DNA from: Extensimonas perlucida | Lineage (GTDB): Bacteria > Pseudomonadota > Gammaproteobacteria > Burkholderiales > Burkholderiaceae_C | NCBI RefSeq assembly: GCF_007655255.1 | Contig: NZ_VMYE01000022.1 | Coordinates: 1 to 54,247 of the forward strand | DNA: 54,247 bases | Direction: 5' to 3' | Shown: in pieces, positions 37,851-46,689 of the stretch | Layout: each line of letters starts with the position of its first letter | Numbering within the stretch: the stretch's first letter is position 1 | The notes under the pieces: model-generated | Told to the model about the DNA's origin: nothing | What the model saw: only the letters and a program-made list of their open reading frames with translations | The model's database searches: none | Translations under genes and position numbers: made by a program

Positions 37851-37878
37851 AATGTGGGGGCATTTTTGGGGGCATTTT
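37851..37878 (+). repeat. 28-bp direct repeat, left copy (candidate integrase arm site)
   Basis: The sequence starting AATGTGGGGGCATTTTTGGG is repeated without mismatch for 28 nt at 49129-49156 in the same orientation. It contains two GGGGGCATTTT units itself. Further TTTTTGGGGGCA units lie at about 37891 and 38147. Confidence 0.75.
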
Positions 37879-38295
37879 TTTCGGGTGCTTTTTGGGGGCA
37901 TCGCGCGCAGCCAAGGCGCGGGCGGTGGTGCGGCGCAAGGCTGCACGGTGCGGCAGTCTGCGGGCTAGGTGCGCAGGGCTGCGGCCTGGTGCGGCTGCCG
38001 GATGCCTGGGCCTGCCCTGCGCCCGGCTCTGGCGCTTGCGGCTGGGCGGCGGTTGTCTGGTGCAGCAAGCGGCGGCCGTGGCATGGCGTCAAAGGGGCGC
38101 AGCGGGCTTGGGCAGGGTGCGCCAGGGCGGGCGGCGCTGGGGCCTTTTTGGGGGCAAAAAAATGCCCCCAGCTCGTGCAGAAAATCGGCGCTTTTGGGGC
38201 GAAAAAGGTGCCGCAACGGATGCGGCCGGCGGGGCCGGGCAGAAAGGGCTTGCAGAAATTTTTTGTTTTCTTATCCCGGTATCGTTAAAAAAAAC

Positions 38296-38409
38296 TGGGG
38301 ACACTGGGGACAAACCCGAAAAACGCTTGCAAGTCTTTGATTTATAAGGCGAAATTTGTCCCCAGTTGCGTTTGGGGACAAGCGTTTTTTACTGGGGACA
38401 CTGGGGACA
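38296..38409. repeat. TGGGGACA iteron-like cluster, left
   Basis: TGGGGACA occurs at 38296, 38305, 38373, 38393 and 38402, plus one inverted copy at 38357. Two pairs have a 9-bp period. The octamer is the same as that of the cluster at 47683-47799. Confidence 0.7.
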
Positions 38410-38750
38410 AAATCCCGCTTTTGGTGCACGCCGCTGGGGCGTGAATTTTTGCCCTTCGCTGCGTCGATTTTTTCGCAACCCATTGAATTTCAAGCGTTTT
38501 TCATCGAATCCGTGGCGCCGCGGCGATGATGCTCGCGGGTTTTTGGGGTTCGCCGGCCACGCGCAGGCCGAAAACGCTTGCAGAAATTTCGCCCGCGGGC
38601 TGCGGGAATTTGGGCCTCGAAGGGGTCATGCGCGGGGGCTTTTGGGTGGGTGCGGCGGCCTGTTTTTGCCGCACTCTGATTCGATTCCCGATTTTGCGAT
38701 TTTTGGGGGTTCCGTGCGTCCTTTGCGTGCGCGCTAACCTGCCGGCCGGC

Positions 38751-39345
38751 GCTCGATTCACGCGGGCGGCGCAGGGCTAGGCGCAGGGCTGGGCGGCGCG
38801 GCGTGGTGGCGCAACATCCGGCAGGCGCCGGGCCGTGCGGGCATGGTTGCGGGCCTGGTGGCCGGCTCTGCCCGGTGCGCGCGGATCATGCGGCGCGGTG
38901 GCGCGCAGGGCTGGGCGGATTCTCCAAGCAAAGACGCGGGCGGGCCGGCGCTGCGCATGGGTAGGGGCCGGCGCGATCAGGCTGCGGGCATGGTGGCAGG
39001 CGCTCGATTCACGCGGGCGGCGCGGGGCTGGGCGCGGGGCTGGGCGCCGGGCCTGGGCGCCGGGCCTGGGCGCAGGGCTGGGCGGCGTGGTGTGGTGGCG
39101 CAACATCCGGCAGGCGCGGGCCGTGCGGGCATGGCTGCGGGCCTGGTGGCCGGCTCTGCCCGGTGCGGCGGATCATGCGGCGCGGTGGCGCGCAGGCTGG
39201 GCGGATTCTCCAAGCAAAGACACGGGCAGGCCGGCGCTGCGCATGGGTAGTGGCCGGCGCGATCAGGCTGCGGGCCTGGTGGCCGGCGCTCGATTCACGC
39301 GGGCGGCGCAGGGGCTGGGCGCAGGGCTGGGCGGTTTGGCACTGG
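38751..39345. repeat. Long GC-rich tandem repeats (about 250-285 bp units)
   Basis: The anchor GCTCGATTCACGCGGGCGGC begins at 38751, 39002 and 39288. The intervening sequence is closely repeated, with shared blocks GCAACATCCGGCAGGCG, GATTCTCCAAGCAAAGAC and GCGCTGCGCATGGGTAG. The two full units differ in length mainly through a variable number of GGGCTGGGCGC-like subrepeats near 39025-39085. The third unit is partial. Confidence 0.85.
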
Positions 39346-39638
39346 CGCGGGTGCGGGGGTGCGGCGCTGCGGTTTCGATAGTGAAAACTTATCGCCGCGG
39401 CTCGAATTCGTCAGTACCCGGAAAAAACCACTATCTACAAAACCCAAGGGGGTCGAATTACCCTCAGCCCAGATAGGGGGGAAGTACCTTTTTCACCTGG
39501 TGCGCACGCCTTTGGACTTGCGCGCGAAGGCGGTTTCCCCCGTGCCGCGCCCCTACCGGCGGGCGGGCGGCGGGGGGATTTTTCTGCAAGGGTTTGGGCT
39601 GAAGCCGCGGCGCATGGTGGGCAAGGCCGGGCGCGGCG

Positions 39639-42542
39639 TCAAAGGTCTAGCTCGAAGATGGCGGGCGGTATGCGGTAGCACCACGCTAGGCCAATGCCCG
39701 GCAAGCGCGGCTTGCAGTCGTATCGGCGCCCTTTGTCGGGCACCAAGCAACCATGATCGAGCAGCACGGCGGCCACTGCGCGCGGGTCGAAGCCCGCGCA
39801 AACCTCGTTCGTGAACACTTCGCGCAGGATGAAATACTCCACGCTTACGCTTTCGCCCAGCGCAGCCGGCATGCGGGCACCGAATTCGACTTCAAACTGC
39901 GAATCGTTTTTGATGGGCTGCCCATGCTCACCCAGCATGCGCCGCAAGCCGGCGCGGTTGAGGGTTTTGCTTGCGTGATCGTCCGCGGCGCGGTGCCACC
40001 ACGCAAAGCGGCCTTCGCCGTTCGCCTCGAGAAAGCGCCGCACTTGCCGCAGAATTTGCTGCACCTCGGCATTGCCGGCGCCGCCACGTGCCGCAAGCCA
40101 CGCTTCGAAGCAAACGCGGGCCGCCTCTTCGGCCTCGCCCGGCTCCCAGCCGGTCAGGCCGGCTTCAGTGGCAAGCTCGCCCGCGGTGCCCACGAGCGCA
40201 AAGCGGGCGCCCACGCGCTGCGCCTGCCCGGCCGCGCCAGCGGGCACGAGCGCGGCTTGGAGCGATGCCAGCCGCTCTAGCAGCGGGCGGCGCAATTCTG
40301 CCCAGCGGGAAGCTATCCATTCAACCCATGCCATCCCTGGGGCGCCATAGTTTGCGGCCGCGGCGCGCTGAAGTTCGTTTGCAAACGCGGCGGCGCTCGG
40401 GCGGCCGTGCAACTCTTCGAAAAGGCCCAGCCCGGCGCCGGCATCGGCTTCGATTGTCACCATGCGCGCTTCTTGCCCTGCGCGTGGGCGGCGGCCGGCC
40501 TCGGCTAGGTGGTCGGCAAGCCCCACTTCGCCCGCGCTCAGGAACAGCAAACGCCAGCTCAGGCGCTGGCGCGCGCCTCCGTTGCGCGTGGCGCGGGCCT
40601 TGGATTGTTCGTTTGCGAGCATGTAGGCCGCCTCGCCCGCCTCGCGCGGGTCAACCTGGGCCAGTTCGTCGAGGATCAGCAGCGAATCGCAATGCTGCGC
40701 AGCTATGGATTCGAGAGCGTTTGCGGTGGCGCGCCAGCGTTGCAGGTAGGCGGGTGGGCCGAAAACGCTTGCGGCCACGCGCAGCGCGGTCGTTTTGCCG
40801 CAGCTCGAATCGCCGCGAACGTGAACGCCTCCACTATCAACGCCGGCAAGCCGCAGCAAGGGGGCGGCGAAGGCGGCGGACACGGCGAAGGTTAAGCGCG
40901 AATTGCCTCGGCAAAGCGCGCCCACGCGCTCGCGCCAGGCGGCCACGTCGCCGCGTTGCTTGAAATTGCTTTCGGTGCCTGCGTCCGACTGAAAAATCAC
41001 GCGCTCGCCGGGCGCGTCGGGCGCGCATATCGTGCGCCGGGGCAACACGAAAACGGCGCCGGATTCGCCCGATGGATGCCATCCGCAGCGCTCGGTGCTG
41101 GTGGCGAGTTCGGCAGGCCGGCGGGTTTGGATGTATTCGGCCAATTTTGCGCGTGCGGCGGGGCTTGTGGAAATTGACAAGCCCATATCCAAAAGGCGCG
41201 CGCGCAACTCCGCGCCATCGCCTGCGAGCATGCGGGCCGGGGCCGCCCATTCGCGGGGTCGGCCTTCGCCATCGGCAAAACTCAGCAAAAAGCCCCAGCC
41301 GGAGCCGTCCAGGGCGCGCGAGCGGGCGCACACGAATAGCGAGCCGCAAACCCAAAGGGGCTTGGTGGGGTTTCCGTCGCGGTCGCGCCCTTGGTAGTAA
41401 ACGCCTTTTTCATCAACGAAAAACGGATCAAACGCGGGCGGCTCTGTGGACTCGGGCGGCGCTTCGGCGTCGGGTGCTGCGGGTGGAGCCAGGGCTGCGC
41501 GCGGGGCGGCGCGGGCAACCTCGAAGCGCTCAAGGGCGGCCTCAATTTGCGCGCGCACGGCATCAAGGCCGCGGGCGGCGTGCAGGTCGTTGAAATCGGT
41601 TTGGCCGGCGGCAAGCCCGGCGGGTAGAACGCTGAAGCCTCGCACGCGCGCGGCGGCGGTGGCGGCGGCTTGGGCGCCGGGGTTTCGGCCGCTGCGCAAC
41701 TCGGTTTGGCGATCATCGTCGCCACAAACGCCAATGATTGCGGCCGGGAAACTTTGGCGCAAGGCAAGGGCGGTTTTTTTGAGATTCGCGCAATTGAAAG
41801 CAACGGCCACGGGCCGGCCGGTGGCCTCGTGAATGCTTGCGGCCGTCGCGAAGCCCTCCGCGAGCAAAATCACGGGCGCGCCCGTTGGGTCGCCTAGCAT
41901 GCACCAAAGGCCAGCGACTTTGCCGCCTTTCAGGAAAAACTTGTCGGGGCCGGAATCGGGCTTTTGCGGCAGGATGCGCTGCAAGTTCCATAGCGCGCCA
42001 TCGGCATCGCGCAAGGGAATCAGCAGCTCGCCCGTTTCCGCGTCAACGCGGGCGCCGTAGGGGCGAACGCCCTTTTTTTTGACGTAGGGGTGATTTTCGG
42101 CCGCGGATTCGTCGGCAGAATCCCAAAGCTCGCGGGCGCGCTCGGCTGCGGCCGCTTGGGCCGCTTCCTGGGCTTCGGACGCGGCGCGCTCCGCGGCTTC
42201 GCGCTCGGCGCGCTGTCGCGCAAGCGCCGCGTGATCCAGCGGGGGCGCGGCGCGGCGCTCTTCGGCGGTTGGCATGAAACCATGCTTTTGCGCTTCGTGA
42301 AACAACGTTCCAATGCCAATTCCCCCGCTGGCCTTGACACTGCGCCAGGTCGCGCGGGTGGCCCTGGGGTCATAACCTTCGGCGTCGGTTTGGCTCCAAG
42401 CGTCGAAAATTTCGTAGCCGGTTTCGTCGGGAAATTCGGCCTTGATCGCCATCGCCAGGCGCGCCCATTCTTCGCGCGGCAGGCCCGCGGGGATGTGCGT
42501 CAAGGCGCGCCGGATCGTTTCGGTTGATACGCGGTTTTGCAT
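39639..42542 (-). CDS. Element primase-helicase (PriCT-like, Toprim and DUF927 domains)
   Basis: A 967-residue replication protein. An N-terminal PriCT_2-like segment (EEWARLAMAIKAEFPDE) is followed by a Toprim domain at about 190-330 (VILLAEGFATAASIHEATG, GVCGDDD), as in P4-alpha-type primases. A DUF927/helicase-like half begins near residue 390. It has a Walker A motif GDSSCGKTT near 575 and an acidic Walker-B-like SLLILDELAQVD near 630. It probably primes and unwinds the excised element. It is the last gene of the element operon, 15 bp after the coiled-coil ORF; no strong ribosome site is visible. Confidence 0.85.
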   Translation of the reverse strand: MQNRVSTETIRRALTHIPAGLPREEWARLAMAIKAEFPDETGYEIFDAWSQTDAEGYDPRATRATWRSVKASGGIGIGTLFHEAQKHGFMPTAEERRAAPPLDHAALARQRAEREAAERAASEAQEAAQAAAAERARELWDSADESAAENHPYVKKKGVRPYGARVDAETGELLIPLRDADGALWNLQRILPQKPDSGPDKFFLKGGKVAGLWCMLGDPTGAPVILLAEGFATAASIHEATGRPVAVAFNCANLKKTALALRQSFPAAIIGVCGDDDRQTELRSGRNPGAQAAATAAARVRGFSVLPAGLAAGQTDFNDLHAARGLDAVRAQIEAALERFEVARAAPRAALAPPAAPDAEAPPESTEPPAFDPFFVDEKGVYYQGRDRDGNPTKPLWVCGSLFVCARSRALDGSGWGFLLSFADGEGRPREWAAPARMLAGDGAELRARLLDMGLSISTSPAARAKLAEYIQTRRPAELATSTERCGWHPSGESGAVFVLPRRTICAPDAPGERVIFQSDAGTESNFKQRGDVAAWRERVGALCRGNSRLTFAVSAAFAAPLLRLAGVDSGGVHVRGDSSCGKTTALRVAASVFGPPAYLQRWRATANALESIAAQHCDSLLILDELAQVDPREAGEAAYMLANEQSKARATRNGGARQRLSWRLLFLSAGEVGLADHLAEAGRRPRAGQEARMVTIEADAGAGLGLFEELHGRPSAAAFANELQRAAAANYGAPGMAWVEWIASRWAELRRPLLERLASLQAALVPAGAAGQAQRVGARFALVGTAGELATEAGLTGWEPGEAEEAARVCFEAWLAARGGAGNAEVQQILRQVRRFLEANGEGRFAWWHRAADDHASKTLNRAGLRRMLGEHGQPIKNDSQFEVEFGARMPAALGESVSVEYFILREVFTNEVCAGFDPRAVAAVLLDHGCLVPDKGRRYDCKPRLPGIGLAWCYRIPPAIFELDL

Positions 42543-42557
42543 GCACTTGTCCGGCTT

Positions 42558-42839
42558 TCAAAAGTTTGTTGAATCGAGCGACTCGCGGGCTTTCGCGGTG
42601 GCGTCGGCAATGTTTTCGCCGGCGGCGGTCAGGTCGCGCAGAGCGGAAGGCAGCGGCGCCAGGGCCTCGAAAATCCCTCCAAGCTCGGTGCGCAAAGCGG
42701 CGGCTATCTCAGCGAGCTGGCGCGCGACTTCGAGCGTGGCGGCGGCCGAAACAAGCTGCCCGTCGTGCTCGGTAAGGCGGCGCCCAAGGGCGGCGGCGAG
42801 CGCTTCGGTGAGGGTTTGGAGTTCGCGGGCGGCGTTCAT
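42558..42839 (-). CDS. Small helical protein of unknown function
   Basis: A 93-residue protein, Ala/Leu/Glu rich, probably one long coiled coil (RELQTLTEALAAALGRRLTE). Its ATG overlaps the stop of the AlpA-like gene as ATGA, indicating translational coupling. I do not recognise a family. The position between the AlpA-type regulator and the primase suggests an accessory role in replication or excision. Confidence 0.7.
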   Translation of the reverse strand: MNAARELQTLTEALAAALGRRLTEHDGQLVSAAATLEVARQLAEIAAALRTELGGIFEALAPLPSALRDLTAAGENIADATAKARESLDSTNF

Positions 42840-43057
42840 TGCTGGGCCTCCGCGACTTTGGCGTTGACCCAAGCAAGCACGGCCGATTCCGGCCACGCGG
42901 CGCAGCGCTGCGATAGGCGCACCTGCCGCGGGAATGTTCCGGCGCGCGTCATGGCGTAGATCGAGGACTTTTTCAGCCCGGTGAGGGCTTCTACCTGCGG
43001 CAGGCGAAGCAAGCGCTCGCGCGGCTGCACGGGGGCGGTGGAATGGACAAGCATCAT
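42836..43057 (-). CDS. alpA: AlpA-family transcriptional regulator / excisionase
   Basis: A 73-residue winged-helix (MerR-like) DNA-binding protein with the family core RLPQVEALTGLKKSSIYAMT and PRQVRLSQRCAAWPESAV. In P4-like elements, AlpA/Vis proteins control integrase expression and promote excision. An AAGGA site precedes the tandem ATGs at 43057. A TTG six codons upstream is possible but less likely. Confidence 0.88.
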   Translation of the reverse strand: MMLVHSTAPVQPRERLLRLPQVEALTGLKKSSIYAMTRAGTFPRQVRLSQRCAAWPESAVLAWVNAKVAEAQQ

Positions 43058-43285
43058 GGTGCGGGTTTCCTTCAAAAGTTCGTTGAGTTCCGGGCGCGCT
43101 CACGATGGTTCGTTTGCGCCCGGTTGGAACTTTGAAACTCACGCCATGGCGCCGTGAAGGCGCAGCTTTCCGCGGGCGTTTCATGGCTTGAAGCGCGCTT
43201 GAATGCTTGGCTTTGTGCTATCGGAACGAAAGCGGCGGCGCCGTGCCTGCGCCATGCCTGCGCCATGGGCGCGCGGGCTGGGCGG

Positions 43286-44209
43286 TCAGTAGCGGCGTTT
43301 GCGCAAGACGGACTCGAAGGCGTTTTCAACCCTGCCGGGCGCCGGGCGGCGCTCGGTATGGGTGGGGCCTTCATCGCCGGCTTGGTCGCCGCTGGACAAA
43401 ACCTTGTTCAGCCGCGCCGGCTCAATTCCCAACTCTGCCGCAACCCCAGCCGCAACCCCAGCCGCGCCGCGCCCGCCTCGGGCCTGGACTTCGGCCGCGA
43501 GAATCGCCCGGTGCGCCGGCTCCCACGGCGCCCGCGGGTTTGCTTTGCGGTGCGCGATCAAGTCGGCAAAGGTTCGAATTTCCGGGGCTAGCTCTGCGGC
43601 CATGCTGTATCCCCAAAACGCAACGGCATCGCTCAGTCGCACGCAAAGCGCGGCGGCCTTGTCGCTTGGGCCGCCCATGAACGGCTGCGCTTGCGCGGGC
43701 GCGCCGGGCGCGGCGCCTGGTGGGCGCGCGTGCACGGTGCGGGGCCAGTTTTCCAAGATGAACCGGGCGGCCTTTTGGGCTGCCGACTCGGGGCCTGGTG
43801 GCGTGGGGGTGGCCCACTTTTCAGGCACGGGCACGGGCACGGCCGGGCGGTCGCCTTGCCAATCGCTCGCCCAGCTCGGGCGGCGCAGCACGGTTTGGGC
43901 CTTTTGGATCAGGCGGCACGAGCCCAGCACGTTTCCACTTGTGCAGGGCTGGGCGTAGTCGCCCGGCTGCGCCCGGAAAAGCGGCAGTTTGGCGCCCTGC
44001 GTTTCGAGCGTGTGGGCCACGCTCTGCACGGCGGCGGAGAGGGGTAATTCGCGGGTTTGAGCGAGCCAATGCACCACGTCCGCGAGGAGCACAAGGCGCC
44101 CGGCCGCACCTGGGGCGCTGCGCATGTGCAGGCCGGAGGATTCTGCCCGCCATGCGGCGGGCGCGGGTGCGGGTGCGCTGGGCGTGGCGGGGGGCTTTTT
44201 GGCTGGCAT
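43286..44209 (-). CDS. Hypothetical element protein
   Basis: A 307-residue protein of unknown function. The N-terminal 30 residues are Ala/Pro rich and partly encoded by a GCGGGT-like repeat. The middle shows LADVVHWLAQTRELPLSAAV and AAALCVRLSDAVAFWGYSMA, predicted helices. The C-terminus is basic. The ATG at 44209 is chosen for sequence complexity; longer frames run into low-complexity Arg/Pro. It lies 42 bp after the 112-residue ORF in the same direction. I cannot assign a domain. Confidence 0.65.
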   Translation of the reverse strand: MPAKKPPATPSAPAPAPAAWRAESSGLHMRSAPGAAGRLVLLADVVHWLAQTRELPLSAAVQSVAHTLETQGAKLPLFRAQPGDYAQPCTSGNVLGSCRLIQKAQTVLRRPSWASDWQGDRPAVPVPVPEKWATPTPPGPESAAQKAARFILENWPRTVHARPPGAAPGAPAQAQPFMGGPSDKAAALCVRLSDAVAFWGYSMAAELAPEIRTFADLIAHRKANPRAPWEPAHRAILAAEVQARGGRGAAGVAAGVAAELGIEPARLNKVLSSGDQAGDEGPTHTERRPAPGRVENAFESVLRKRRY

Positions 44210-44250
44210 GGGGGCGGCTGAGGGTTGCGGGCCTTCGTTCCGGGTGCGGG

Positions 44251-44589
44251 TCAAGCGTCGAGGGCGCCCTCCGCGTCGAAAGCGGCCTTCAACGCGACGG
44301 CGCGGCTTGCGGCGCGCAGGGTGGCTTGGGCCAGCGGTGGCGCAAGCTCTGCCGGCTGAAGGGCGTTGATGGCCTCGTTTGCGCGAAAGGCAATTTCGCC
44401 CAGCATGCGCACCACAAGCCGGGCATTGACCCTGCCGCGGCCGCGGTCGCACTCGCGGGCGGCAATGTCTGCCATGGCTTCGATGCCTTGGAGGGCGTCG
44501 ATTGCGATGATCTCGAGGCCCTCCAAAGAAGCGGGGGTTATGGCGCCGGCCGTGGCGGCAGGCATGGCCTGAGGGGGGTTTTCGCTCAT
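44251..44589 (-). CDS. Hypothetical element protein
   Basis: A 112-residue acidic, helical protein (LEGLEIIAIDALQGIEAMAD; VVRMLGEIAFRANEAINALQ). A GGGAGGG ribosome site sits 8 nt before the ATG and overlaps the end of the preceding gene, so the two are probably coupled. No family is recognised. The C-terminal helix resembles the neighbouring 92-residue protein in Ala-rich composition only. Confidence 0.72.
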   Translation of the reverse strand: MSENPPQAMPAATAGAITPASLEGLEIIAIDALQGIEAMADIAARECDRGRGRVNARLVVRMLGEIAFRANEAINALQPAELAPPLAQATLRAASRAVALKAAFDAEGALDA

Positions 44590-44592
44590 GGC

Positions 44593-44871
44593 TCAGGCCC
44601 TCCCGTCATTGCCGGGGGTGGCGGCCGCGGCATGGGCGGCGCTTGCGGCTTTGAGCAGCGTTAAAGCGCGGTTTGCGCGTGCGGTGGCGGCCCATAAATT
44701 CGCGCCTTGCTCGGCGTGACCGGCGCAGGGCTGGCGCACGAAATAGAGCGCGGCGGCAAGCGCGTTTTGAATGGCGCCGAAGCGCTGCACGGGGTCAAGC
44801 GGGGCGGCGGCGCGGTTTGCGCGTGCCAGGGTGCGGGGCGCGGCGCCCGTGGGGGTGGTGGCGGTTGCCAT
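44593..44871 (-). CDS. Hypothetical element protein
   Basis: A 92-residue Ala-rich protein. A CAGGAGA ribosome site lies 9 nt before the ATG. The sequence APRTLARANRAAAPLDPVQR looks like a motif I associate with small genes of Burkholderiales integrative elements, but no function is known. It is the first gene of the downstream operon leading to the primase. Confidence 0.7.
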   Translation of the reverse strand: MATATTPTGAAPRTLARANRAAAPLDPVQRFGAIQNALAAALYFVRQPCAGHAEQGANLWAATARANRALTLLKAASAAHAAAATPGNDGRA

Positions 44872-45392
44872 GGTTCAAATTCTCCTGCTTCGAACTGAAA
44901 GCCACCTTCGCCGGTTTTGAAGCCGGTTGCGGGTGGGCGGGATGTTCAAAACACGCAAGCAGGGCGTGCGGGCGGCCTTGCGGTGCGCCCCATCCCGCCC
45001 AAACTGTGCGCCGGCAGCCCTTGCGGCGGCTGCGCGGCAGTGTCCAGACGTGACGAAAGCCCACTATCGGGGGGCTTGCTCCGCTGCTTTCCTTGGGTGT
45101 TTTGAAGCACCAGCCCCTTTTGTGGGGCCGGGCGCGATTGTGGCGGCTTGTGCGCTGCGCGTCAAGCGCCTGGGTGCGGGTGCCTGCGGGGCGCGGTGCA
45201 GTGTGCCCATGGGCGCGGTGCCGGCGTGCGCGCGGCCTGCGGGCGCTGGCGCGGCCTGGTGGTGCTGGCGCGGCCTGGTGGTGCTGGCGCGGCCTGGTGG
45301 TGCTGGCGCGGCCTGGTGGTGCTGGCGCGGCTTGCGGGCTGCGGTTCAGGGGTGGCGCCTGGGTGGTGGCGCTGGGGGTTGCGGCGCCGCTT
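44872..45392. other. Element leader region without a supported gene
   Basis: About 520 bp upstream of the 92-residue ORF. It contains a 19-bp tandem repeat (45245-45330) and GC-rich filler. On the minus strand near 45000-45115 an open frame with more natural composition (SPPIVGFRHVWTLPRSRRKG) could be a small Icd/Ash-like protein of the kind found in P4-like elements. It has no convincing start and is not called. Confidence 0.45.
45245..45330. repeat. 19-bp tandem repeat, about 4.5 copies
   Basis: The unit CCTGGTGGTGCTGGCGCGG starts at 45255, 45274, 45293 and 45312 with no mismatches, and a half unit precedes. The 19-bp period is not a multiple of 3, so it is unlikely to be coding. Confidence 0.9.
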
Positions 45393-45785
45393 TCAGGGGG
45401 TGGGCTTGTCCCCAAGGAATCCGAGTTCGCGCAGGCGTTGCACGGTTTGGGCGTCGGCTTTTTGGGCCAGGGCTTTTGCTTCGGCGGTGGGCGGGCGCAG
45501 CAGCAGGGCGGCGGGCATTTCGGCCTCAAGGCATGCCTCGATTCGCGAATGCGCGCGCACGAATTTTCGGGGGCAGGGCTGGCCTTGCTCGGGTGGCTGC
45601 GCAAAGCAGTAGATCGGGGTGCCGTGCCCCCAGTAGGCGCCGCCTTGGTCGTACCCGCCAGAATCGAGCGGCACGCGAAAAAGGTGCACGCTGCGCGGCT
45701 CATTGCGCAAAGGCTCTTCGGGGCGGCCGTGGGGCGCGCCGAAGCGGCTTGAGACTTTTTCGATGGCAAGGGCTTCGATGGTCAT
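45393..45785 (-). CDS. Hypothetical element protein
   Basis: A 130-residue protein of normal amino acid complexity, e.g. VHLFRVPLDSGGYDQGGAYW and PIYCFAQPPEQG. Two Cys lie in the middle and an Ala/Glu-rich helical C-terminus follows. The ATG at 45785 is preferred because the upstream extension is Pro/Arg low-complexity. It lies 64 bp after the HigA-like gene. No family assignment is made with confidence. Confidence 0.65.
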   Translation of the reverse strand: MTIEALAIEKVSSRFGAPHGRPEEPLRNEPRSVHLFRVPLDSGGYDQGGAYWGHGTPIYCFAQPPEQGQPCPRKFVRAHSRIEACLEAEMPAALLLRPPTAEAKALAQKADAQTVQRLRELGFLGDKPTP

Positions 45786-45849
45786 GGGGATGCTCTGCGG
45801 TTTGGCCTGCGGGCGGGCGGTGGGCGCGGCGCGGCGGCGCCTGGTGGGC

Positions 45850-46185
45850 TCATGGCGCGGCGGTGGGCGCGCGGTCAGGCGTGGTCGGTGCGGTGGCCGG
45901 CGCGGCGGGCTGGGAAAGGGGTTCGATGGCGGGCAGGCGGCGCTTTGATGCGCGCCATAGGTCGAATTGGCTTTGCATGCCCATCCAAACATCGGGGGAC
46001 GTGCCCAGCCATTGCGCCAGGCGCAAGGCCATGGGCGCAGATACGGCGGCGCGGCCGTTCAAAACCTTGCTGAGGGTGGCGCGCGCAACGTGCAGCGCTG
46101 CCGCGGCCTGGGTGACGGTGAAGCCTTCGGGCAGGCATTCGCGCAGCACTTCGCCGGGGTGTGGGGGTTTGGGCGTGCGGGCCAT
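45850..46185 (-). CDS. higA: HigA-family antitoxin-type HTH regulator (orphan)
   Basis: A 111-residue protein. Residues 8-95 match the HigA/VapI addiction-module antidote family: HPGEVLRECLPEGFTVTQAA, ALHVARATLSKVLNGRAAVS and WLGTSPDVWMGMQSQFDLW. A Pro/Ala-rich tail of about 20 residues follows. No HigB-type toxin ORF lies immediately upstream, where higB usually is, so it may be a stand-alone regulator or a remnant. TACACT 7 nt before the ATG could serve as a -10 for a leaderless mRNA. Confidence 0.85.
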   Translation of the reverse strand: MARTPKPPHPGEVLRECLPEGFTVTQAAAALHVARATLSKVLNGRAAVSAPMALRLAQWLGTSPDVWMGMQSQFDLWRASKRRLPAIEPLSQPAAPATAPTTPDRAPTAAP

Positions 46186-46459
46186 GGGGCGCAGTGTAGC
46201 GCGTAACGTTTCGCCGCGCACATTGCCGGCCGTGCGCCAGTAGCCGGCGCCGCATGGAAGTTTGAGCTTTGTGCGTTTGCCCGGCGCCGGTAGGGCGCGC
46301 GCGGCGGGAAACCCTTTTCGCGCGCGCGTGCGCCAGGGTGCGGGGTGGTTTTCCAAGGAAAGGGGGTGCGGGCGCCCTGCCCTGCCCTGCCCTACCCTGC
46401 CCGGCCGCAGGCGCAGGCGCAGGCGCAGGGGTGGGCGTGGGCGCTGGCGCGGGTTGCCC

Positions 46460-46657
46460 TCATGAAAAAACCGGAAGCCCTGCCTCGGCTCGCACCGCGG
46501 CGAGCGCCTGAACGTCGCCGCGCGCGGCGGCCTCGAGCAGCTCTAACGGGTAGGTGCGGTTTGCGAGCCAGTCGCTCAGGTCTGGGTCTGCGTCGCCTTG
46601 TTCGCGAGCGATGCGCAGAGCAAGCGCTTGGGCTTTGGGTGAAAGCTGGGGTTCCAT
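46460..46657 (-). CDS. Small hypothetical element protein
   Basis: A 65-residue acidic protein (LSPKAQALALRIAREQGDAD; DLSDWLANRTYPLELLEAAA). A clear AAGGAG ribosome site lies 9 nt before the ATG, and codon composition is natural. It follows the KfrA-like gene by 32 bp. No family is recognised. Confidence 0.7.
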   Translation of the reverse strand: MEPQLSPKAQALALRIAREQGDADPDLSDWLANRTYPLELLEAAARGDVQALAAVRAEAGLPVFS

Positions 46658-46689
46658 GGGACGGCTCCTTTCTGGGGTGGTGGGGTTTT

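Larger units (their letters stand above)
37786..39638. other. ORF-free left end of the element
   Basis: About 1.85 kb without a supportable gene. From left to right it holds TTTTTGGGGGCA-type repeats (37851-38150), six TGGGGACA repeats (38296-38409), an AT-richer patch, long GC-rich tandem repeats (38751-39345), and a lower-GC stretch at 39375-39510 with several short poly-purine and poly-pyrimidine runs. Open frames exist on both strands, but they are low-complexity Arg/Ala/Gly/Pro strings typical of GC-rich noncoding DNA. Confidence 0.6.

Noticed and set aside
37818-39250. Several 100-200 residue ORFs on both strands in the left end of the element
   Set aside because: They are Arg/Ala/Gly/Pro low-complexity frames lacking ribosome sites; they follow the repeats and GC bias.
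38751-39345. CRISPR array
   Set aside because: The units are about 250-285 bp and contiguous, with no short repeats separated by unique spacers and no cas genes.
44795-45769. 324-residue minus-strand ORF
   Set aside because: It overlaps better genes in another frame, runs through the 19-bp tandem repeat, and has biased Pro/Ala/Arg composition.
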